Origin: Desulfosporosinus sp.
Lineage (GTDB): Bacteria > Bacillota > Desulfitobacteriia > Desulfitobacteriales > Desulfitobacteriaceae
Assembly (NCBI GenBank): GCA_016278585.1
Contig: JADQBO010000042.1
Coordinates: 1-11,958 of the forward strand
Reading direction: 5' to 3'
DNA: 11,958 nucleotides
The translations under genes were made by a program, and so were the position numbers. Of the stretch, positions 1 through 6,393 are shown one piece after another (positions within the stretch are counted from its first letter, which is position 1; each line of letters opens with the position of its first letter). The notes under the pieces were generated by a model, which saw only the letters and a list, made by a program, of their open reading frames with translations, had not been told where the DNA came from and searched no databases.

Positions 1-24
1 TTAAAGGACCGTCCCCCTAACACG
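1..24 (-). repeat. Diverged copy of a dispersed GGGACGGT repeat
   Basis: On the minus strand this stretch reads GTGTTAGGGGGACGGTCC followed by TTTAA. It matches the core and both flanks of the tandem repeat at 6325-6377 (GTGT, then a purine-rich stretch with GGGACGGT, then a T-run and AA), with several differences. Both sites lie just past the 3' end of an operon. It may continue beyond the left window edge. I infer a small dispersed, REP-like non-coding repeat; two sites alone do not prove this. Confidence 0.5.
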
Positions 25-70
25 CCCGCCCCCAATACTCCTGCCCCAGTCTCCTAAGATACCGCAAAAG

Positions 71-98
71 AAAAGGGACCCCCTTCGGGGTCCCTTTT
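71..98 (-). terminator. Rho-independent terminator of the formate dehydrogenase operon
   Basis: A perfect 12-bp inverted repeat (AAAAGGGACCCC, 4-nt loop, GGGGTCCCTTTT) begins five bases after the fdhA stop codon. On the minus strand the stem ends in TTTT and is followed by CTTTTG, giving the U-rich tail expected downstream of the GC-rich stem. This is the strongest terminator in the window and closes the four-gene operon. Confidence 0.92.
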
Positions 99-103
99 AG
101 GAC

Positions 104-2785
104 TTAGCTAATTTTTGAAATCTGTACGCCGCATACTTTATACTCATAGGTTTTTGTGACTTTATCATACGCTCCATTGGTGAGAACGTTGGTAGGTGAA
201 TCAAAGTAGTGAAGAGTCATAAAGACCATACCCACTGGTACCCGTTCTGTGATTGTAATTTTAGTTTTTAGCTCACCCCGACGGGATGACACTTGGACAA
301 CTTCACCGTCTTCGAGTCCGAGTCGTTTGGCATCCGACGGATTAATCTCTGCCAACTCATCTGGAGAATATCCCTCTAAAGATGGAGAGTGTTGAGTGAA
401 AACATTATAGTGAGAAAGTTTCCGCCCAGTATTGAGTAAGAATGGATACTTCTCATCGGGCAATTCAGCAGGTAGCTGATTATCTATCGCTACAAACAGC
501 CCTTTGCCTCGGTTGAACTTTCCTTCGTGCAAGAACTTCGTGCCAGGATGTTCAGCATGAGGTACCGGCCATTGCAAGCCTTGGGTTCCTAGACGTTTAT
601 GGGTAATCCCTGCAAATTGAGGAGTCAGCTTGGCAATTTCCTGCATGACTTCTTCCGAAGATTGATATTCGAATGGGTAACCCATACGATTTGCTAGTTC
701 ACAAATGATCTCCCCATCTGTCTTAGCATTCCCAATCGGTTTAATGGCTTGATTTACCATTTGTACTCGCCGCTCAGTATTTGAGAAGGTACCTGTTTTC
801 TCAGCATAACTAGCTCCTGGTAAGACGACATCCGCTAACTTAGCTGTTTCAGACAAGAAAATCTCTTGGACTACAAGAAAATCAAGGGCCTTAAGACCTT
901 TGCGCACATGGTTGGCATCGGCATCTGTTATAACGGGGTCTTCGCCTAAAACATATAACGCCCGCAGATCTTTACTAACCGCTGCTTCAAACATGTCTGG
1001 AATCATAAATCCAGGATTGGGATCTAGCGGAACTCCCCAAGCAGCTTCAAATTTGGCCTGCACTTCAGGGTTTGCGACCTGTTGGTAACCAGGGTAAACG
1101 TTCGGCAGTGCACCCATATCGCAAGCACCCTGAACATTATTTTGTCCACGCATTGGGTTAACACCAGAACTCTCTTTACCAATATTCCCCGTAAGCATAG
1201 CAAGGTTCGCTAAGCTCATGACGTTATCCGTACCACAGGTATGCTCGGTGATTCCTAAGGTGTAAAAAATCTGTGCCCGCTCAGCGGTGGCGTATATTCT
1301 CGCGGCTTCTTCAAGCTGCTCTACAGGCACTCCCGTTACTTGACTGACTACTTCAGGAGTATACTTTTGAACAGCTTCTCGTACTTTTTCAAAGCCTTCC
1401 GTACGTTCCTCAATAAACGCCTTATCTTCCCACCCGTTAGCAAGGATAATATTCATAATCCCATTGATTAAAGCAATATCCGTTCCCGGACGTAGTCTTA
1501 ACCAAACATCTGAATGGTCAGCAAGATCGATGCGTCGAGGATCAGCTACAATTAGCTTAGCACCCTTAGCAAGCGCTTGTTTCATTTTAGTCCCAATCAC
1601 TGGGTGCGCCTCTGTGGGATTTGAACCAATTACAAACATAACCTTGGAGTTTGGAATTTCATTTATGGAGTTAGTCATCGCTCCGGATCCAAATGAGGTG
1701 GCCAGACCGGCCACAGTGGGAGCGTGTCAAGTCCTTGCGCAGTGATCGATATTATTCGTACCGATAACCGCGCGCATGAATTTTTGCATAAGATAATTTT
1801 CCTCATTCGTACAATGAGCAGAACTCAAAGCCGCAATAGAATTGGGGCCATAGTTCTTCTTGATCTCGCCTAGTTTCGTGGCAATTAAATCTAAAGCCTC
1901 ATCCCATTCTGCTGGAACTAATACCCCATCTTTCCTGATTAGAGGAGTTTTTATGCGATTTGGGCTGTAAATCATGTCCATCCCAAAGCGGCCTTTAACA
2001 CATAATGCCTTACCATTGACCGGTGAATCTGCATTGGAAGTCACCCCGATGACTTCTCCGTCTTTAACATTCAGGTCAAAGTTACATCCTACTCCACAAA
2101 ATGGGCAGGTTGTTTGGACTTTTGAGATTTCCCAAGGACGTCCCTTACCGACCATTTGTTTCTCAACTAAGGCCCCTACTGGACAGACCGAGACGCATGA
2201 ACCACAAAAATCACAGTCGGACTCGTTATAAGGTAAATTAAAGGCTGGACCCACCTGGGTATCAAAGCCTCGATGTGAGAAATCCAAAATACTTTTCCCT
2301 TGGATCTCAGTACACGCTTTGATACATTTTCCACATAGAATACATTTATTTGGATCACGTAAGATGAAAGGATTTCCATTGTCAATCGGCAGATTACGTT
2401 TTTCGCCTTGATAAACTTCACCTGTTACACCATATTCATAGGCATACTCTGCTAGTGAACAATCTCCCATCTTCTGACAGGTCATACAATCTAACGGATG
2501 ATTGGCCACTAATAGTTCCAAGATTGTTTTACGTGCAGTACGAACTTTGGGATTTTGAGTTTCTACTTTCATGCCTTGGGCTACTTGAGTCACGCAAGAC
2601 GGGGGTAGATTACGCATTCCTTCGATTTGAACCACACATAGACGGCAGGCGCCCGCAGAGGTAAGCTCCGGGGCATGACACAAGGTCGGGATTGGAATAT
2701 TATTCATACGACAGGCATCAAGTACGGTCGCCCCTTTAGGTACGCTGACTTCACGTCCATCAATTGTTAATGTAAGCCACTCCAA
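104..2785 (-). CDS. fdhA: Formate dehydrogenase catalytic subunit, selenocysteine-containing (W/Mo-bisPGD)
   Basis: One 893-residue protein read through an in-frame TGA at 1729-1727 (Sec353). It interconverts formate and CO2 in the cytoplasm; no signal peptide is visible. Iron-sulfur ligands in order: [2Fe-2S] Cys36, 47, 50, 64; NuoG-type His96 with Cys100, 103, 109; two ferredoxin [4Fe-4S] sets, Cys148/151/154/158 and Cys191/194/197/201; then the molybdopterin oxidoreductase [4Fe-4S] Cys227/230/234/262. The Sec context HCART-U-HAPTVAGL matches the Sec-His active site of E. coli FdhF. The C-terminal part is the molybdopterin dinucleotide-binding domain. Start is TTG at 2785 with AGGAG nine bases upstream. 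Length and domain order fit the Moorella-type NAD(P)-linked FdhA. It is last in the operon after NuoE- and NuoF-like subunits. Function is secure; tungsten versus molybdenum and the electron partner are inferred. Naive gene calling would split it at 1727. Confidence 0.95.
1679..1729 (-). promoter_or_regulatory. Sec UGA codon with bacterial SECIS hairpin
   Basis: TGA at 1729-1727 is followed 18 nt later by the loop GGTCT (1708-1704), closed by a perfect 6-bp stem GTGGCC/GGCCAC (1714-1709 with 1703-1698). The E. coli fdhF SECIS also has a GGUCU loop, and from memory the same 18-nt spacing. A possible outer stem CGCTCC/GGAGCG pairs 1724-1719 with 1684-1679 across an asymmetric internal loop. By analogy SelB binds the apical loop to deliver Sec-tRNA. 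Both hairpin and protein context argue strongly that this TGA is decoded rather than a nonsense mutation. Confidence 0.93.
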
Positions 2786-2799
2786 AGTGTTTCACTCCT
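2783..2799 (-). promoter_or_regulatory. Ribosome binding site and TTG start of fdhA
   Basis: AGGAG (2799-2795) lies nine bases before TTG (2785-2783). The following residues, EWLTLTIDGREV, are the usual beginning of the N-terminal ferredoxin fold, so the TTG start is well supported and no ATG is needed. Confidence 0.8.
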
Positions 2800-2836
2800 C
2801 TCAGTTTATCCATCCAGGGTAGATCAAAACCCTTAA

Positions 2837-4633
2837 TTAGGCTCGACTAATCGCACCAAATTTGCATTTGTCAATACAGGTTCCGCATTTGATACAATTG
2901 TCTTCATTAATTACATAAGGAATCTGAGTCTTCTTATCCCCCGAAATACAATTCGTTGGACAGTTTTTGGCACAGAGGTTGCACATTTTGCATTTCTCCG
3001 TATCAATCGTATAACTCAACAAGGCTGTACAGTTATGCGCGGGGCACTTATGGTCACGAATATGGGCCTCATACTCATGCCTAAAGTATTTTAGAGTCGC
3101 AAGAATAGGGCTTGGTGCAAACTGGCCTAATCCACAAAGGGAAGTTTCTTTGATAGTAATAGCCAGAGTCTCTAACGTGTCGAGATCTTCCTCTTTCCCT
3201 TCTCCCTTGGTAATCCTGTCGAGAATCTCGTACATCCGTTTGGTTCCTTCTCGACAAGGAGTACATTTTCCACAAGATTCTTTTTGTGAGAAGTTTAAGA
3301 AGTAGCGCGCTATATCAACCATGCAAGTAGTCTCATCCATGATTACGAGTCCACCGGAGCCAACCATGGCCCCAGCTTGTGTTAAAGTATCATAATCTAC
3401 GGCAAGATCAAGCATACTCTCAGGCAAACATCCACCCGATGGGCCTCCTATTTGTACTGCTTTAAACGCTTTACCTCCCTGAATACCATCCCCAATGTCA
3501 AAGATGATCTCCCTAAGCGTCGTGCCCATAGGAACTTCTACTAACCCAGTATTGTTTACTTTACCCGTTAAAGCAAAGATCTTCGTCCCTTTACTTTTTT
3601 CTGTTCCAAATTGACCATACCACTCTGCCCCGTTGCGTAAAATATGAGGAATATTGGACCAGGTTTCAACGTTATTAATATTTGTTGGTTTTCCCCATAG
3701 CCCACTAACGGCAGGAAAAGGTGGCCGAACTCTTGGCATTCCTCGCTTACCTTCAATGGATGCCATCAAAGCTGTTTCTTCTCCGCAGACAAAAGCTCCC
3801 GCTCCAGCGAATACATTGAGACGGAAGTTGAAACCAGAGTTCATAATATTGTCGCCTAAATAACCAGCCTCCTGGGCCTGCTTAATCGCAATTTCCAAGT
3901 GCTTAATAGCCAATGGATACTCTGCACGACAGTAAACGTATCCTTCATCTGCCCCGATAGCATAGGCTCCGATCAGCATTCCTTCAATGACAGAATGTGG
4001 ATCTCCCTCAAGTACACTGCGATCCATAAATGCCCCAGGATCTCCTTCATCTGCATTACAGATAATATACTTTTTGTCACTAGGCGTTTGACGACAGAAA
4101 CTCCACTTTAGTCCCGCTGGGAACCCAGCCCCTCCACGACCACGAAGTCCTGATTTCTTGACTTCTTCCAAAACCTCTTCGGGTGACATCTCTTTAAGCG
4201 CCTTCTGAATACCTTTATAGCCTTCTCGGTTAGTGTATTCTTCGATCTTTTGAGGATCAATCACACCGCAATTACTAAGAACAATACGATGTTGCTTGGC
4301 AAAAAACTTAATATCAGCCATTGAACTTACTGGCTTTTGCGTTGTTTGATCGATAAGAAGGAGACGTTCAACTCGTTCCCCTTTTACAATATCTTCAGCT
4401 ATAATTTCCGCCACATCATCTCCTGTGACACGGGTATATAAGATATTCTGGGGTTCAATAACGAGGGTTGGTCCTTTTTCACAAAATCCTTGACATCCAG
4501 TACCAACAACGCTTACGGTTTCCTCGAGTCCTTGCCGCTTGATTTCCTCTTTCAAGATATCGATGATCGGAAGTGCTCCCGAAGAGGCACACCCCGTCCC
4601 TGCACAAACTAGAATCCGTTGGTTCTCAGCCAT
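2837..4633 (-). CDS. NuoF/HydB-like NADH-binding flavoprotein subunit of formate dehydrogenase
   Basis: A 598-residue diaphorase subunit that would carry FMN and bind NAD(H), passing electrons to or from FdhA. Domains in order: thioredoxin-like [2Fe-2S] domain (Cys10, Cys15, Cys47, Cys51); NuoF core with the glycine-rich FMN/NADH motif GLRGRGGAGFPAGLKW and GAGAFVCGEETALMASIEG; SLBB segment; NuoF [4Fe-4S] site ESCGKCTPCREG with a later LCGLGQ; and a C-terminal ferredoxin domain with two CxxCxxCxxxC sets (KCKMCNLCAKNC and NCIKCGTCIDKC). This extended layout is that of HydB/HylB-type subunits in multimeric hydrogenases and formate dehydrogenases, longer than respiratory NuoF. ATG start with AGGGGG eight bases upstream; 12-nt gap after the NuoE-like gene. 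Family assignment is firm; bifurcation is inferred. Confidence 0.93.
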   Translation of the reverse strand: MAENQRILVCAGTGCASSGALPIIDILKEEIKRQGLEETVSVVGTGCQGFCEKGPTLVIEPQNILYTRVTGDDVAEIIAEDIVKGERVERLLLIDQTTQKPVSSMADIKFFAKQHRIVLSNCGVIDPQKIEEYTNREGYKGIQKALKEMSPEEVLEEVKKSGLRGRGGAGFPAGLKWSFCRQTPSDKKYIICNADEGDPGAFMDRSVLEGDPHSVIEGMLIGAYAIGADEGYVYCRAEYPLAIKHLEIAIKQAQEAGYLGDNIMNSGFNFRLNVFAGAGAFVCGEETALMASIEGKRGMPRVRPPFPAVSGLWGKPTNINNVETWSNIPHILRNGAEWYGQFGTEKSKGTKIFALTGKVNNTGLVEVPMGTTLREIIFDIGDGIQGGKAFKAVQIGGPSGGCLPESMLDLAVDYDTLTQAGAMVGSGGLVIMDETTCMVDIARYFLNFSQKESCGKCTPCREGTKRMYEILDRITKGEGKEEDLDTLETLAITIKETSLCGLGQFAPSPILATLKYFRHEYEAHIRDHKCPAHNCTALLSYTIDTEKCKMCNLCAKNCPTNCISGDKKTQIPYVINEDNCIKCGTCIDKCKFGAISRA

Positions 4634-4645
4634 CCCTTTATCCCC

Positions 4646-5128
4646 CTACTCGTATTTAGCCAATATCCCGGCAATACTCTCCGGTAATAATCGTCCATGA
4701 ACCTCATTATTAATCGATATTACTGGCGCAAGACCACAGGCTCCAATGCACGCCACAACTTCCAGGGTAAAGCGCCCATCTTCGGTCGTTGCTCCATCCT
4801 TAATCTTTAATTCTTTTTCTATGGTATCAACGATCTTGGCTCCTCCACGAACATGGCAGGCCGTTCCTAAACAGATATTAATTAGATTTCTTCCTACTGG
4901 CGTAAGTCGGAACTGAGCATAAAACGTCACTACACCATAAATTCTCGCTAACGGCATACGAATTGCTTTACTAATGTGTTTAAGCACATGGGCTGGCAAA
5001 TACCCATAAACTTCTTGGGCTCCTTGCAAAATCGGGATAAGTGGCCCATTCTGATGTCGATGCTTTTCAATAATTTGATCCAACTGAATTTGTTTCGGAT
5101 CTACTAACTCCTCACACGCGGTGCTCAA
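4646..5128 (-). CDS. NuoE/HydC-like [2Fe-2S] subunit
   Basis: A 160-residue thioredoxin-fold ferredoxin of the complex I 24-kDa family. The [2Fe-2S] ligands are Cys86, Cys91, Cys127 and Cys131 (CLGTACHVRG and CIGACGLAP), with the family's helical N-terminal half containing GYLP and GVVTFYAQF. It would form the electron-transfer partner of the NuoF-like subunit encoded next. Length is typical. The start is TTG at 5128, preceded by a run of six G at 5140-5135, a usable though not classical Shine-Dalgarno. The 24-nt gap from the cyclo-ligase stop and the 12-nt gap to the next gene indicate one operon. Together with its neighbours it gives the E-F-FdhA trimer pattern seen in NAD-linked, including bifurcating, formate dehydrogenases. 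Confidence 0.93.
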   Translation of the reverse strand: MSTACEELVDPKQIQLDQIIEKHRHQNGPLIPILQGAQEVYGYLPAHVLKHISKAIRMPLARIYGVVTFYAQFRLTPVGRNLINICLGTACHVRGGAKIVDTIEKELKIKDGATTEDGRFTLEVVACIGACGLAPVISINNEVHGRLLPESIAGILAKYE

Positions 5129-5152
5129 AAAAATCCCCCCTATTGAATTGTT

Positions 5153-5734
5153 CTAAAAATCATAGACCATTTTCTCTGTTATCAACTTAGTCATTTTCGC
5201 ATCGTGCTTGTCGACTGGTACTTGCCCAATAATTTGACATTCGAAACCGAGAGCCACTCTAGGCGTCAAAGGGGTTAACCGCATAAAAAAGCGATCATAA
5301 TAACCGCCCCCATACCCTAAACGATTCCCTTGCATATCAAAACCCGCCCCAGGCACAACGACTAAATCAATCTCTAAAGGATTTACTTCTTCATTCGTCA
5401 GTTTGGGTTCGCGAATTCCCCAAGCTCCTGGTTCAAGATCCAGTGCTAGATTGCTTACTTTGAGCGGAAGAAGTATTCCTTTGGGTGCACAACGAGGTAA
5501 TATCAGCTTTTTCTTGTACGCTATCATCGCCTCAGCTAAGTCCGTCGTTTCTACTTCATCGCGAAAGTTAAGAAATAACATCACTGTATGCGCCTTTTGA
5601 AAGTCTGGTAAATCCTGAAGTTTTTGCTGAATAATTAAACTTTTGGACCTTCTCTCTCCCTCTCCCAACGCGGCTCGATGAGTCAAACATAATTTGCGTA
5701 CTTCAGCTTTTAAATTCTTTTTTTCCTCATTCAT
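5153..5734 (-). CDS. 5-formyltetrahydrofolate cyclo-ligase (MTHFS)
   Basis: A 193-residue protein of the YgfA/MTHFS family, which uses ATP to convert 5-formyl-THF to 5,10-methenyl-THF, returning a dead-end folate to the active one-carbon pool. Visible hallmarks are the basic N-terminal helix (KAEVRKLC), the substrate region FLNFRDEVETTDL and KKLILPRC, and the C-terminal signature VVPGAGFDMQGNRLGYGGGYYDRF. Length is normal. ATG at 5734 is preceded by AAAGGGAAG about seven bases upstream. It is the first gene of the formate dehydrogenase operon, which makes one-carbon sense: formate, formyl-THF and methenyl-THF are adjacent pools in the Wood-Ljungdahl methyl branch. Soluble cytoplasmic enzyme. 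Common gene names are ygfA or fau; I leave the symbol empty because usage varies. Confidence 0.93.
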   Translation of the reverse strand: MNEEKKNLKAEVRKLCLTHRAALGEGERRSKSLIIQQKLQDLPDFQKAHTVMLFLNFRDEVETTDLAEAMIAYKKKLILPRCAPKGILLPLKVSNLALDLEPGAWGIREPKLTNEEVNPLEIDLVVVPGAGFDMQGNRLGYGGGYYDRFFMRLTPLTPRVALGFECQIIGQVPVDKHDAKMTKLITEKMVYDF

Positions 5735-5804
5735 TTTGGAGCTTCCCTTTCGGTAAAATCTCGTGCATTTAGAATTATTCGATTAATAAAGGCAAAATCC
5801 TTCT

Positions 5805-5828
5805 ATTATAGATGAAATATTTTGTCAA
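5805..5828 (-). promoter_or_regulatory. Candidate promoter of the one-carbon/formate dehydrogenase operon
   Basis: On the minus strand a perfect TTGACA (5828-5823) and a perfect TATAAT (5810-5805) occur upstream of the cyclo-ligase gene, but only 12 bp apart instead of about 17. Either TATAAT works with a poorer upstream box (GGATAT at 17 bp), or this is not a standard sigma-A promoter. Position and AT richness favour a promoter; the exact -35 is unresolved. The predicted leader is about 65 nt. Confidence 0.4.
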
Positions 5829-5904
5829 TATCCTTCTTGTCCAAACATATCATCTCTCTATGAATATTATTTACATAGTTTATTGAATATTTCAACCCAC
5901 AAAG

Positions 5905-6080
5905 TTATCCACTTAAGGAATCTTATTATCTCGGCTAGTTTAAAGGTTATCCACATTATCCACAGGGCAATGTGGATAATAGTATCCCACGCCTGCAATT
6001 TTTGGGTAGAATTATAAAACCGCTATTAATAACTTATCTACAGACTTATCCACATTATCCACAGATGTATCTTATCCACA
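5905..6080. promoter_or_regulatory. DnaA-box cluster
   Basis: Six perfect TTATCCACA boxes occur in 176 bp: 5947-5955, 5956-5964, 5971-5979 (minus strand), 6046-6054, 6055-6063 and 6072-6080. Two more have one mismatch: TTATCCACT 5905-5913 and TTATCTACA 6034-6042. Two pairs are directly abutted, and the box at 5956 forms an inverted pair with 5971 across 6 bp. This matches the high-affinity DnaA-ATP/ADP consensus and its density is far beyond chance. There is no dnaA or dnaN alongside, so a DnaA-titrating or regulatory cluster is likelier than oriC. In B. subtilis a DnaA-bound cluster is known at the same side of gcp, the tsaD homologue. DnaA could also affect the operon promoter about 80 bp away. 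Confidence 0.88.
5947..6064 (+). repeat. Duplicated double DnaA-box module
   Basis: The 19-mer TTATCCACATTATCCACAG occurs at 5947-5965 and again at 6046-6064, 99 bp apart. Each copy is two abutted boxes followed by G, and each is followed after 6-8 bp by a third box (inverted at 5971, direct at 6072). The cluster therefore has two similar three-box halves separated by an AT-rich spacer. Confidence 0.85.
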
Positions 6081-6260
6081 GAACATATGATTCCTTTGTC
6101 TCCTAAAATGACTTACTAAATAGAAAAGATCTTTCTAAGCCAACTACCCTACCTTAGTCAGAAGGTACATTAATAGAACAAAAGTTTCCTGCAGGTTCAC
6201 AATTAAGATGATTCCCTATTTTATAGTACAGAACTATTAGCATACTTGAAGAGATTTTGA

Positions 6261-6289
6261 TTAATAAAGCGAGGAAAAAAATCCCCCGC
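6261..6289 (-). terminator. Weak terminator downstream of tsaD
   Basis: On the minus strand GCGGGG (6289-6284) can pair with CCTCGC (6274-6269), with one G-U pair, across a 9-nt loop, followed by TTTATTAATC. The stem is short and the U-tract interrupted. It lies about 105 bp after the tsaD stop, beyond the tandem repeat. It is the only terminator-like structure I see for the t6A operon. Confidence 0.45.
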
Positions 6290-6320
6290 CTAAAAAAGAA
6301 TATAAAGCCACCTGAATTAT

Positions 6321-6377
6321 TGTGTTAAAAGAACCGTCCCTTCTACACACCTTAAAAGAACCGTCCCTTCTACACAC
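6321..6377 (-). repeat. Tandem 26-bp GGGACGGTTC repeat
   Basis: Two identical 26-bp units (6325-6350 and 6352-6377, separated by one C) read on the minus strand as GTGTGTAGAAGGGACGGTTC followed by TTTTAA. The right-hand plus-strand boundary of the first unit is flanked by TGTGT (6321-6325) and ACACA (6345-6349), and AGAA/TTCT inside it can also pair, so a small hairpin is possible. A diverged relative sits at 1-24. Location just past the tsaD stop codon and no coding content suggest a REP-like dispersed element. Confidence 0.75.
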
Positions 6378-6393
6378 TTCTACAGACATTATC

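Larger units (their letters stand above)
5735..6393. other. 659-bp intergenic region between tsaD and the one-carbon operon
   Basis: I see no convincing gene here. From right to left it holds the tandem repeat (6321-6377), a weak terminator (6261-6289), a stretch from 6081 to 6260 in which I recognise nothing, the DnaA-box cluster (5905-6080), and an AT-rich promoter region (5760-5890). Both flanking genes run leftward, so the region is the 3' side of tsaD and the 5' side of the cyclo-ligase gene. Confidence 0.8.

Noticed and set aside
1727..1729. The TGA as a nonsense mutation making fdhA a pseudogene
   Set aside because: Both sides are fully conserved in character, the codon is at the family's Sec position, and a GGUCU SECIS hairpin follows at the right distance.
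1464..1745. Plus-strand ORF of 93 codons across the Sec site
   Set aside because: It lies entirely antisense to fdhA, has no family resemblance or ribosome binding site, and is explained as a shadow of the coding frame. The same applies to the other plus-strand ORFs, including those at 9191-9550 and 9853-10239.
5735..5804. THF riboswitch in the leader of the cyclo-ligase gene
   Set aside because: The predicted leader is only about 65-70 nt, AT-rich, and shows no paired architecture or motifs that I recognise from the folate riboswitch class.
5905..6080. The DnaA-box cluster as the chromosomal origin (oriC)
   Set aside because: No dnaA, dnaN, recF, gyrB, rpmH or other usual origin neighbours are in the window, and I found no convincing DnaA-trio or unwinding element beside the boxes. 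A genome-wide GC-skew plot would settle it.
6188..6195. CCTGCAGG palindrome in the intergenic region
   Set aside because: An isolated 8-bp palindrome with no second copy or associated motif; probably chance.
6321..6377. CRISPR-like repeat
   Set aside because: There are only two units, separated by a single base, with no spacers and no cas genes.
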